NCBI GenBank assembly: GCA_015680685.1
Contig: MNCI01026620.1
Coordinates: 147,675-211,674, forward strand
Source of the DNA: Gnetum montanum
Lineage: Eukaryota > Streptophyta > Gnetopsida > Gnetales > Gnetaceae
Direction of reading: 5' to 3'
DNA: 64,000 bases
The translations under genes and the position numbers were made by a program. Shown piece by piece: positions 35,420-45,828 of the stretch. Each line of letters begins with the position of its first letter. The first letter of the stretch is position 1. The notes under the pieces were generated by a model that was not told the origin of the DNA, did not search any database, and saw only the letters and a program-made list of their open reading frames with translations.

Positions 35420-38209
35420 ATGGCCCTGAAACATGGACAAAAGGAAGGTCCTTCTCAAGGTGGGAGCAAACAATCTTGGAGAGGTGGAAGACAATATCTT
35501 GCTGAACAACGTACAGAACAGGAGGAACAATAATTTAGCATTTATCGAGAGAATCCTCCTACCATATAGTCTGGGCAGGCAAAAGGAGGAGCTTTTGTAA
35601 CGCCTGAATAGGGACAACATCTCACGTTGTCCCAAGACTGTGTTCAGGCCATCCATGAAAAGCCCACATTCACTGCAATGATTGTGGAGTTGAACTTTGA
35701 ATCATTTGTAGAGTTCGCTCCTGAGGTCATTAGGGATCACCTCAAAGGGTCTCCTTTATGGCCTATCCTCTCTAAAAGTTGTGCCTGGTACCTAGGACAG
35801 ACGTACCAATTTTGGCACAATAGGGAGTAAGGCACCACTGTAAATATTTGTGGTGTGACAGTTGACTTCTCCACATAGGCCATTTCGGAGGTGTTAAACC
35901 TTCTAAATACAAGGTCCAAAGTTGCTCAGTTATCCATCCATTCAGACCTTGATGTGCGAAAAGATTGGTTAGAAAGGGCTTATGGCAGAGATAAAACATT
36001 TGGTGAGTTAACGATGGAAGAGAGGATTTACTTCAAAATTGGAACATATCACCTCTTCCTCACAAAGGGCCTAAAAAGGATATCAACATATGCATCTAGA
36101 GGATGTGTAGTGTTGATGGAAAAGGTTGACGCTAACCTGCCCCATCTATATTTAATGGAGATCCTGAGATGGTTCAAGGAATGGAAGATAGGGAAGATGG
36201 TGCTACCTTTTCCTTGTCTTATCAAAAAGCTTTGCCAACATGCTAGTATTTGGGGGTACACCAATGATGTCCTCTGAGAAGCCCAAACTACTTCATATGC
36301 TAAATTGCTAAAGTTGCCAGCTCCAAGGAAAAGCACTGGCGAAGAGCTGGGACCAGAACAAGAAGAAGAACATATGGCTAGACCAACTTTAACTCAACTT
36401 GCAGGACCCAGCCAACCTCCAAGAACTAGTCCCATCGAACAATAGGAAGTAGGGCCCAGCATAGGCTAGGATTAGCTACCACCACCGCAAGACTACAGAC
36501 CATCAATGAACCATCTTAGGGCCATCGTTGAGATGATCAATGGGGGAAGCCATGATGATGCAAACCTATTTCGCATCATCAATGATGTCATTCAGCCCAC
36601 AGTTTCTATGGATCTCACAAGGGACGAAACGTCTATTCACATAGGAGGAGGGGAAAGTAGATGGTCACAACAGATCTCAGGAAACACAACATCTTTCAAG
36701 GTGCAATTAGAAACTGGTGAAGGGGCCACTTTGGTGGTCATGCAACACTAGAATGCCATGGGAGCTACAGAACTGATCGCAGACCACATCAAAGAATCCT
36801 TCAACGTACCTATTATACCACCAGCGGATCTCACAGGAGCACGGGATGCTCAAACTTTAGCCAAAACCTCAATGACTCCTACAAAACATGAGGATGTGCT
36901 TAATCTATTGCTCCAAACAGGGCAAGTAATGACGTCCTTGTTTGACATCCCTTAGGACGTTACGATAATTCAGTTAGACCTCATTTCCACAAAGGTGAAA
37001 CTGATCTTAACAGAGGTGAGGGCAGAGCATGCTGAGGCAGAGGTGTAGAAATTACAAGAGTAGCTCGTGGCCCTACAAGCAGCATAGCGAGACCCTCTAC
37101 AATTTGTTCCTGCAGACCAGCTAGATAATTATAGAACTGAGTAACTAACCAAGCTAATAGCGGAGAATAAAAAGGTGGCTAATGAAAAAGAGAAGGCTAT
37201 TTGGGATGCCTCCACATCACAGGTGCAAACTCATGCACATCTTAAGGCACTCAAGGCCTTACAAGAAGAAAACAAGGAGCTCGTTGTAGACAACCTTCGA
37301 TTGACCACTATGGAAAAGCAAAAGAATGTTCTTGAGGAACACTTCCATCAATTGTGAGAACAGTTCATCTAGATCAACCGAGACATAAGTCATTTAGCCA
37401 GAGATAATTGAACCCTTTTGATGGAGGAGGTATGCGTTATTCGTCAAAAGTTAGCTATTGAGATAAGCACGTGGCAAAATGAGGCTAAATGACATGAGAA
37501 GTTGAAGGAGCACTTCCACGATCAGGTGGGGATGTATAAACAAATCCTTGAGAAGGAAATCCATATGGCCAAGGCCCAAATCAATGCTATTAATGCTCAA
37601 CACATTAACTGTTAGGTCATATTGGACACATATGCCTTTGCCCCCTAAGCGGAAGTTAAGATCCGAGACCTACAGATTCAAGATTTGACAGAGTACATGG
37701 AGTTGGAAAATTTAAGGTATGCCAACCTTTCCATGTTAATAGCAGGGTGCCTGAGGATAGAACTCAAGTAGAAGGTAGCAACCACCCACATCAAATATGA
37801 AGTAGAATTTGCAGAGCGTAAGAAACTGTTGGAAAAATTGGAAGTTGCAAATTCTGAACTTGAGGTGGTGAAAGCCAGCTACCAAGGCCAAATGGGTGTT
37901 GCAATGGACTTGGCTCAATGACTAGAAAATTTTCAAGAGTACAAGAATAAAGCCAGAGCCTATGAGAAGGAATGATGGGTATTCGTGGCTTAGTATGTCA
38001 AGGCCAATCAAATGTTTCCGCAACTACCTTATCCGTGGGAAGTGCCAACTCTGTCAAATGTTGGAACATTAGCATGGACAACACAAGATCCTCAAAATGA
38101 AGAGGAGAAGCTCCAGGCCATACTTCAATGCCATGAAATCTCAAAGCCTAGAGCACAAGATAAAGGGAAGGCACCAATGGAGGAGCCACCGCCACCAGGA
38201 ACTACATGA
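35420..38209 (+). pseudogene. Env-like ORF of element K (plant transposon-protein domain plus coiled coil)
   Basis: One uninterrupted reading frame of about 929 codons, broken by roughly 25 nonsense codons but no frameshift. N-terminal domain (35627-36277): LNFESFVEFAP, YQFWHN, EERIYFKIGTYHL and LPFPCLIKKLCQHASI, the last resembling the (F/L)FPSLI..LC..A motif of the Transposase_32-type domain in Athila-like ORFs (from memory). Middle: SFKVQLETGEGATLVVMQ. Then Glu/Lys/Leu-rich coiled-coil segments (37020-37930) with LTEYMELENLRYANL, and a C-terminal PYPWEVPT, then DPQNEEEKLQAIL. Element J shares all these blocks. No signal peptide or transmembrane segment is visible, so 'env-like' refers only to position. 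Confidence 0.7.
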
Positions 38210-38357
38210 GTTTCACATTTTTGTAGTTGTAGCACATTCTTTATGTTGTTTCTTTGTTTTTTTCTCATCCCAGACTGCAGCATAATCTCATTTCTCCAGC
38301 TAATAATCCCATACATATCCACTGTGTAATCACTGTAACTCGAGGATGAGTTTTCAT

Positions 38358-38370
38358 TCAGTCATGGGGG
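38358..38370 (+). promoter_or_regulatory. Polypurine tract of element K
   Basis: TCAGTCATGGGGG, then TA and the 3' LTR, preceded by the conserved CTCGAGGATGAG block. It primes plus-strand DNA synthesis. Confidence 0.8.
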
Positions 38371-38372
38371 TA

Positions 38373-39192
38373 TGATGAGTCATCATTTGGGGCAACCGCT
38401 GTATCACGTATGCGATATCATACCCCAAACCATGATATCATGTACACGATATCGCGGTCTATCTCCTCATCTATAAATAAGAGGTAGATAGATGAGTTAG
38501 AGGTGGTTAGTTTTTAGTTTCAAGTTTGAATTTAGTTTTCATTTTCTTGCTCTTCCTTTTCCTCTCCGTGCATGCCTGTAGTGTGGTGAATGTAATTGTA
38601 TGACATTCTTTATTTGAGTGTGACGTACTTGGACATACACATGACTAGCAATAAAGATCGAGATTACTTCATCATTGCAGCATTTACTTTGATTAATTAT
38701 TTATTTACTTGTTATTTACCGCTTTCCTAATTAATATCTCTCACCCTTAAACTCCTAGTAACATGGAATGAGTACAACTTGATTACGAGCATTTAAGTGT
38801 GACTACTTGGTAACCCAGTAATGTACCTAGGATCTACGCTTGGTAATCCCATTGGTAGTTGTGCACAAAGTCCAAGATGTGTACAGATAATCAAGGAACG
38901 AATGCTCATCGCACTTAGGCTAGATTAGAGTTTCTTTCCATTTCTCTCTTAGCTTAGATAATATTACTTTCCATTGCCTTCAGGAGTAGCATTAGGTTAG
39001 AAGACATCATACACCTCACTCTAGACTAAACCATATGTGACAAAGCTAATACTAGTCCATGTGGGAAGACAACGAACTATGACCTAAGGCTAACTATCTA
39101 GATGCCACAACTAGTCCACAAAGTTTGACTGGATCATGCGTGTAACGCTCGTATTTGTATGGTTGAGTGTAGGGGTATCTCGCCACTCATCA
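38373..39192 (+). repeat. 3' LTR of element K
   Basis: 820 bp, same ends as the 5' LTR. The palindrome array is shortened and many CpGs have become TpG or CpA, so the 27-bp inverted repeat is no longer perfect. Confidence 0.9.
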
Positions 39193-40850
39193 TAAGGGTA
39201 CTATTGACGTGGTGGTGGCATTCCCCATGATTGTGGGTGTTGCCACTATTAATACTATTCATTTGGTTGTGGTGGAGCTCCACTTGGATAATACATCAAG
39301 GGTTGGTGGAACTGTCTTGGGTTACCTTGAGGATAAGGTAACCTTCGAGGTGTTTGTCATATGTTTAATCATGGGTTTAGTGCATACACCCTAGACTCTT
39401 GCAAATGTGACACTACTGGGCAACATCCCTTAGGATGATTGTATTGGTATATCTCACATCTACTATCATTGTCTGTGTCTGAACCCACAACCTCTTTAAT
39501 GATGGCAACTCTGCCCTTACCCTTGTTATGTGCATATTCAGCTTCTCTATTTTTTCTCCTTTCTTGATCACTACCTTGCTCTCTAGACTCCTCTACTATT
39601 TTGAGAATTATTTGAAATTTATTATCTAGGGAGTCCCACATTTGATCTACCTTTGCCGATATATCTTATGCAAACTTTTGAATGGGAAAATTCTTCCTAT
39701 TCACCATCTCTTTAAGTGGTGACTCTTCTTCATCCTCACAAAATCTAACTTCCATCTTTCAGAGGGAAGGGTCTTTGTTGTATTCCTCTGCACTTTCTCT
39801 TTTTCTTAACTCACCTTCCTCCTTGGCAACTTCAACAATCTTTTTATTTGATGGGCTTTGAGCTTAGATAGCCTTCCTCAGGCATAAATCCCAAGGGTTC
39901 TTTGCATTTTGTACCTAAGCCCATCTATGAGATGGCGTAGTTGTTCCCTCTACAAGTAACCATGGCCAGGGCAACAATGTCATAATGCATAATATTGGCC
40001 CATGGTAACATCCAAGGGTTTGTGTCCTCCTTATTTCCATCATTGGATTTGCTTTCACAAGTTGGACACTTGGGAGTACATTTGATACTTATCGTTGAAT
40101 AACCTTAACATGGTACTCCATCGACAAATGGATTTCGGTTTTAAGAACCGGTACCAACTTCCCACTTCTTTAATCAATGTTTGTGGAAATAACTTTAGTT
40201 TTTGCCACTCTTTTCCTATATTTTGCAAGGCACATGTGTCATAAAAATATTGTAGATGATTTTGAGGATCAGTGTTGTATCCCCCTTCAAATCGTGGGAT
40301 ATTTTTCATGTCTAATCTTTTGATCCTACTGTCCTTTTGGTGCCTTTTTGAGATCCTAATGGCCTTGGTTATATTTAGCATACTTCGGGTAGTGAGAAGG
40401 GTTCATCATGATTGTATTCTCTATGGTAGCTATGATGCCTATGTTGTTCCCTACTCTCCCTCCTTTCATGATGTGTTTCTCTAGAATGCCCTCATCCCCT
40501 TTCTTGACTATTTTGTCTATGATCTTTGTTTCACTTACCATTTTCCTCATGATCTTTCTCTTTGCAACTGTGTCCAAATCTTGAAGGAGAGGAGGAAGGA
40601 GATGATGAAGGTGGAGAGGAAGGAGGATTGGCATCATGACGGTGCTTGTCACTTTCTCTTTGGTGGTTACAGCCTTGGCCATGGTTACGATCAAGATGTC
40701 TATCATCATCATGTGTTCATGTTTCTGTTTTAGACCCTTTGTGTCTATTGGTATTAAAACCTAGGTTATGAACAATTGAGTGAAGATTATGATACACAAC
40801 TCCTTGACTGAAGTCAACGAGAGGAACATCGTTATGTTGTTGAGGGCACC
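39193..40850 (-). pseudogene. gag of element C (right of K)
   Basis: Minus-strand gag: Arg/Asp-rich N-terminal region (40800-40390), then LNITKAIRISKRHQKDSRIK, WQKLKLFPQTLIKEV and RWSTMLRLFNDKYQMYSQV (40381-40055), a charged stretch, and the knuckle relic CEIYQYNHPKGCC (39420-39458), again with Tyr for the second Cys. It stops at the K insertion. The true start and 5' LTR are lost at the junction with D. Confidence 0.7.
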
Positions 40851-41253
40851 GAGAATGTAGTTGTTGATTATTGATCTTGGTTGTTTGGACAACAAAGAGG
40901 ATGAGTATCCAATTTTTAATCATTTCCTTAATGAATTTCTCTTTACTAGTGTAGTGAATAATCAATCACGCATGGAGACAAACTGGTACAGTAGCATTCT
41001 TACCTATCTCCTCACCCAACAAACACCACAAGAGTTCAACCTTAAGAAGAAACAACAATTTCTTCATCGAGCCAAGTACTTTATGGAGATTAATGGGCAA
41101 CTTTACAAAGTGTGTCCCGATGGCTTGGTTTGATGGTTTGTTCTAGATATATATCAACTACGAGTTCTCCAAAATGCTCATGAGGGTCCTTGTGGGGGTT
41201 ATTACGCTGGAAGATGAATGGCCATCAAGATTCTACTTGAAAGATATTATTGG

Positions 41254-42213
41254 TGATGAGTGGCGAGGTACCCCTACACTCAACCATACGAAACAAGCAT
41301 AGCATGCGTAATTCGGTCGAACTCCGCAGACCAAATGCCTAAACGCCACAAGGAACACTTGGGGTTAATCATTTGTTGTCTTCCCAGGCTTGCTTGTATG
41401 TGTCACGGTGTATGGTTAAACAAGTCTGAGGTATATGATTTTTTTGGTATTTTCAAGTTTATCTCCTATGCTAAACGGTGAAGGGTTGAGAAACTAAAAC
41501 TAACTCTAACTATAGTACTAAGTCTTAGCGTCAGCATCCGTTCCCACTTACCGTACACACCTTGAACTGTGCAACTGTGGCTACCAAACGCTAATTGTTA
41601 CTGGGATCACCACAAGTAACGTACGTGCTTGAAGCGGTTGTACTGAGGCACTTAACTAACCTAAGTGTAACAAGCAGCCGATTCCTTGACTAGCCATACA
41701 CATCTGTGGATGCTTGTAATCAAGTCGTACTTTCCCCACGTTCTAGGAGGAAAGGGTAAGAGAATCTACTCGCGATGAGTAGCTGATTCCTTGGCTAGCT
41801 GTACACGTTTGTCAACACTCGTAACCAAGTCATACTCATGCCGTATTACTAGGAAAGTAGTAAATAACATTAATTAAACCTATCCATGCACTGCAAGGTT
41901 TATCCACAAAGCTCATCTTTATTGCCGTACACAACTTGCGTTCAGGTACAAAGCTGCTCGAATAAAGAACCGTTCACTTGGGGACTCCTACTACGGGCAC
42001 ATGGAAAATATTCTATCTCTGGGGTGATCAATAAGCTAGAGCTTCGGTACTTTATGTCTATGATCTTGAATGAGGGGAGTGCCGCCTCTTATTTATAGAT
42101 ATGGCGGTGGACCGCAATATCGCGTACGCGATATTGCAGGGATGGACACGATATCGCGGCGGACACGATATCGCGTATGCGATATCGCAGGCTGTGCAAT
42201 TCGCGTCTCATCA
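41254..42213 (-). repeat. Solo LTR M inside integrase, TSD ATTGG
   Basis: 960 bp, TGATGAGTGGCGAGG to GTCTCATCA, flanked by ATTGG at 41249-41253 and 42214-42218. It splits the integrase exactly between RYYW and WPTLFQ. U3 (42105-42210) is CpG-rich, with CGCGATATTGC, ACGATATCGCG and GCGTATGCGATATCGC palindromes little affected by deamination, so it is probably one of the younger insertions. Confidence 0.95.
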
Positions 42214-43266
42214 ATTGGCCTACATTATTTCAGGATGCCCATCATTTCGTCCAATCTTGTGAATGCTGTCAACATGATGGGGGATTGACTGCTAGAATGG
42301 AGGGTCTGCAACAATGGATTTAATCGTTACAACCCTTCGACATTTGGGGAATTGATTTTATGGGGCCGATTACACCAATGTCCAATGGAAAAGCTTATAT
42401 TATTGTTTTCATTGATTACCTAACAAAATTGGCTAAAGTAGCTGCTATTAAAGATTGTACATCATTTACAGCTACACGATTTGTTCAAGAACAAATCATA
42501 AACAGGTTTGGTGTGCTACGTGGACTTATTTCAGATAATGGTACATACTTCACAGGTGCAACTTTTCAGAAATTAATGCAGTGCATAAGGGTTAAGCATA
42601 AATTGACTACACCATAGCACCTACAAGTGAACAGTCAAGTAGAAGTCACCAACAGGGAGATTACGAAGATATTGACAAGAAACATTAGCAAGTTTAGGCG
42701 AGACTGGAGTACTAAAATGAACAATGCTCTTTGGGCATACCACTCCACATGGAAACTCCCTACAAGCTACTCTCCCTATGAGTTAGTGTACTGTAAATTA
42801 CCAACGCTTCCCATTCAAACTAAGCTTCATACACTATCCATGACATGTGGCCTCAACCTTGACCTTGATCTAGCATAGAAACAATGGTTAGTAACCCTTA
42901 ACTTGTTAGATGAAAAATGATTAGTTGCCCTGTCATCTAACGAATTACACAAGGCCTTCAGTAAACAATGTCATGACCTAAGAATTAGGAAAGTTAAATA
43001 TCAGCTAGAAGATAAGGTTCTCTACTAGAATCCCACACATGTACCACAATGTACTAAATTTCAAACATTGTGGGAAGGACCTTATATTATTTATGCAACT
43101 TTTCCTTTAGGGGCCATGACAATATACAAACCTGAGAGCCCAAATAAGAAAATTTTGATCAACATGCAACAAAACAAACCTTTCCAAGAGCTTAGGACAG
43201 CTAGTACACATGCTACCTTTCTTGATGGACAACCCTACTCACTATTTCAAATCTCCTCTTTCCAAC

Positions 43267-43279
43267 TTAGTCGTGGGGG
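43267..43279 (+). promoter_or_regulatory. PPT-like motif 1 of element D
   Basis: TTAGTCGTGGGGG followed by AGATGG, overlapping the last pol codons (SRGGDG). Equivalent motifs lie at 26921-26933 in C and 13676-13688 in A. Confidence 0.55.
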
Positions 43280-44603
43280 AGATGGCCACCTATGCTAATC
43301 ATTCTAGGCCCTTAGTTCTTTTTGAATTTTTGTTTTACACATTCTTTCAAATTTTCTTATTTTTGTTTTATATCATCGTTCATGTTTTTACTATTTCTTT
43401 GTTTGCTTGATTTACTTTTATTCATCATCTAATAAGTGCTCATGCTGGTGGATTGAATCATATCATATTAATTGCTAATGTTTGTTTTTTACTTTTGAAT
43501 TATGATGCTGATATTAAGGTATGGTTCTTTTAGTAAAACAAGCAATGAGTCCACGTTGTCCACTCATCCATACAACTGTATGGTCTCCTTTGGCTTGGAA
43601 TTGTACAGTCCCCTTTTTCTAAGTAAACATGTTAATGAATTGGTGGCTGGGTATTTTTCAAACCAAGGAAAGACTGAAACGATGAAAAGGGTGTGACTTC
43701 AAGGGAATTTGATGCATTGGTGCTAGCCATTCTCTTGGGTGCTTAGATGCTTTTTCTTGGGTTTTTCACCATTCTAACATTGTTTAAATATCAGGAAGCT
43801 GAGTGAATAAAAATAAGTCTTTGCATGATGTGGTTCTCATGCATAAACATCAAAAAAAAAAGAAAAAAGAAAAAAAAGGTGAAAATTCAAAGCACACCCG
43901 TTAGACATAATAAAGAAATATGGGCTACAAGCGCTGGTTATGGCACTGGAAAGACATGTTACCCATGCCTGAAGGTTCCCTCTAACTAAGGCCCTTTCTC
44001 ACTTCCTACTTCTCCATCTCACTCTCCTAAGGATGGTGGTCACTCTTTGTGGAAGCATTCTTGTTGCCTCGAGAGGATGGATTGGCCAAGTGTATTGATG
44101 TGAGGTCACTAAATGTGGTTGGTTTGAGTCTAGATTTGAGATGAGTTCTACTCAGTTATCTTAACCATGAAATACACAAGGGGCTTTACACAACCTTGTT
44201 CTTGGGATTCCATTCCATTCTCTCCTCTCCATCTTTCTTCCCATTTTTCACCTCATTGCTGGTTTTATCATTAGTCCGTTGTGGGTTGATGCATTGTTTT
44301 TCTTTGGTGAATTCTTGTGGATAAGTTTTTAACTCTTGCTTCCAAATGACATTCCTAGAGCCTACAGACTCTTTGGTTTGTGGGTTTGTCAGGGCATAAA
44401 GGGCATGAGCCTGCTTTGGGGAGGATCCACTAGCATTTTTTTTTGTGCAATTATCAACTTCTTTTCCTTAAACATTTGCTATAATTAATCATTTCTTGTT
44501 TCATCCCCATCCATGACATCCATTTTATTGGTGTTGTCGTTGATATTTTTCATTTTTCTTGTTCCTCATCTTTTTCCATCTTATAGCTATTAGAGGTTCG
44601 CTC
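43280..44603 (+). other. Noncoding 3' leader of element D
   Basis: No conserved ORF. A poly(A)-rich stretch lies near 43851-43880. Counterpart of the leaders of A and C. Confidence 0.6.
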
Positions 44604-44616
44604 TTAGTCGTGGGGG
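44604..44616 (+). promoter_or_regulatory. PPT-like motif 2 of element D
   Basis: TTAGTCGTGGGGG followed by CCCTCGC; counterpart of 25607-25619 in C and 12279-12288 in A. Confidence 0.55.
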
Positions 44617-44814
44617 CCCTCGCACAAATTTTTCAATTTTTTTAATTTTACTAATTACCTAACTCCTACACCTTGGGTAGTTGCCAGTGATAAATCTCTG
44701 AACCAGTTTCTACCATAACCACAACTCAGCCAATGCGCTTCATATCAAGGTAAGGTATCAACTACATTTTGGATTATCTATCCTTGCTCATTTGTGACTG
44801 TGTTGTGTGTGCAG

Positions 44815-45210
44815 ATGGAAATCATACAAACAATGGACTGGGCTTGGAGGAAGCACTCAGGATGGACCAAAACTAGAGCATTTACGAAAGAAGCAAGTTT
44901 GGTGGCATGGCTATGGATAAACAATGGAAGACACAATCTCGGCATTGGCAGAAACATGCTCCATCTTCTTTCTCTCTCTCTTTTTCTCTTCAAGCTGTCA
45001 AATAGAGGCTTGGATGTTATTTATGTACGAGTGTTCACCACAATGGTCATGAACACTAATGTTGTAATATGCTTATTGATCTGTTCACTAAGCACATTGA
45101 GTGTGTCATCCCATTCCACAATCAGTTGTCAATTAGTCAATAATTCTATACCTTCCCAATATTTTGTAAGGAACTTGAGGACTAGTTTTTATTCAATCAT
45201 GGGGGTATGA
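44815..45210 (+). CDS. Small conserved 3' ORF of element D, intact frame
   Basis: Open for 131 codons from the ATG at 44815, which directly follows TGTGTTGTGTGTGCAG, a good 3' splice-site sequence. The frame could also start at 44794. Residues: MEIIQTMDWAWRKHSGWTK, NNGRHNLGIGRN, a Leu/Phe/Ser-rich hydrophobic segment (about 45-62), NRGLDVIYVR, then a tail that runs through the PPT as SIMGV and stops on the TGA that opens the 3' LTR. C and A carry mutated versions at the same place. No known family is recognised. It could encode a small accessory protein or be a chance conserved frame. Confidence 0.45.
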   Translation: MEIIQTMDWAWRKHSGWTKTRAFTKEASLVAWLWINNGRHNLGIGRNMLHLLSLSLFLFKLSNRGLDVIYVRVFTTMVMNTNVVICLLICSLSTLSVSSHSTISCQLVNNSIPSQYFVRNLRTSFYSIMGV

Positions 45211-45828
45211 TGAGAGTAGTTATTCTAATTATTAGAGCAGTTACTCTAATAATTAGAGTAGTTGCTCCTAGGCCTATAAATACAGTGCCCAGGCACACAA
45301 TTGGAGGAAGTCTTTTAGTAGTCAAGTAGCAAAACTCTTGTACTCTATTTGAAAGTTAGAGTATTTTTCAAGTGCCTACAACAAGAGGTCTAAGTGTGGA
45401 CAGATCTTTATTTGAGCATTGTGTACCTAAGCACACCTTGTGTACGGCAATAAAGACGAGCTCTTTGATTCATCCTTGTAGCACTTGAGATTTGTTTTCT
45501 TACGCATTTATTTTATTTTATTTTCTTATGCATTTATTTTATTTTATGCACTTTACATTTATGTTATTANTAAATTAGTCACTTAGTTACCTCTCTCCTT
45601 CCCTACTAGCACAAGACATAAAAACATAAAAGCTATAAAAATGATATGCCTCAAGCTTACTTAACCATACAATTGTGACATATAGGTAAGCTTGGAAAAA
45701 CAATGATCAACCAACCTGTCCTTGTTCCACAAGGGTCCATAAGCACTTAGTCCTTGGAATTCGATCGGATCGTGCATGAGACGCTCATATTCGTATGGTT
45801 GAGCGTAGGGGTACCTCACTGCTCATCA
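45208..45828 (+). repeat. 3' LTR of element D, divergent U3
   Basis: 621 bp, TGATGAGAGTAG to GCTCATCA. The U3 array consists of TTATTCTAATTATTAGAG/CTCTAATAATTAGAG units rather than GATATC palindromes, followed by CCTATAAATACAG. A single N lies at 45570. R-U5 matches the other LTRs. Confidence 0.85.

Larger units (their letters stand above)
31024..39192 (+). mobile_element. Element K: non-autonomous gag plus env-like retroelement
   Basis: Complete plus-strand element (8169 bp) with LTRs 31024-31876 and 38373-39192 and a perfect TAAGG TSD (31019-31023 and 39193-39197), inserted in the gag of element C. It has a tRNA-Asp-type PBS, a gag (32020-33950), a 1.5-kb noncoding stretch, a 929-codon env-like frame (35420-38209) and a PPT. 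No protease, RT, RNase H or integrase motif is seen, although LTR ends, PBS and gag are those of the pol-bearing family. It therefore probably moved with proteins supplied by C/D-like elements. Confidence 0.85.
24203..40850 (-). mobile_element. Element C: pol-bearing Ty3/gypsy element, split by K
   Basis: Minus-strand element in two pieces (24203-31023 and 39193 to about 40850) separated by element K. Only the 3' LTR (24203-25045) remains. The interior holds the small 3' ORF, integrase, RNase H, RT, protease and gag. The gag N terminus and 5' LTR are lost at about 40850, where an oppositely oriented element (D) begins. FMDDFSTYG in RT and the family's tRNA-Asp PBS fit the Athila/Tat group. 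It is the best-preserved pol in the window but has many stops. Confidence 0.75.
40861..43298 (+). pseudogene. Integrase of element D (split by solo LTR M)
   Basis: Order: linker with DEYPIFNHFLNE; H2C2 zinc domain (HEGPCGGYYAGR before the insertion, CECCQHD after it); catalytic core [15 protein letters not shown] (first Asp), [11 protein letters not shown] (second Asp), VNSQVEVTNREI (Glu); SYSPYELVY; C-terminal HKAFSKQCHDLRIRKVKYQ and LWEGPYIIYATFPLGAMTI; tail FQISSFQLSRGGDGHLC. All three DDE residues are readable, better preserved than in C. Five or six stops and the LTR insertion at 41254 inactivate it. Confidence 0.85.
40851..45828 (+). mobile_element. Element D: 5'-truncated pol-bearing element
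   Basis: Plus-strand element that begins abruptly inside the RNase H-integrase linker (homologous to NVVADYL of element C), then integrase, pol C terminus, a 1.9-kb 3' leader with the small ORF, PPT and a 3' LTR of unusual U3 type (45208-45828). Its 5' LTR, gag, protease and RT are absent. Solo LTR M interrupts the integrase. The right flank (CTCCC, LINE sequence) has no left partner. Confidence 0.75.

Noticed and set aside
40356-40712. 118-residue open frame, minus strand
   Set aside because: Alternative frame of the degraded gag N terminus of element C, with no family motif.
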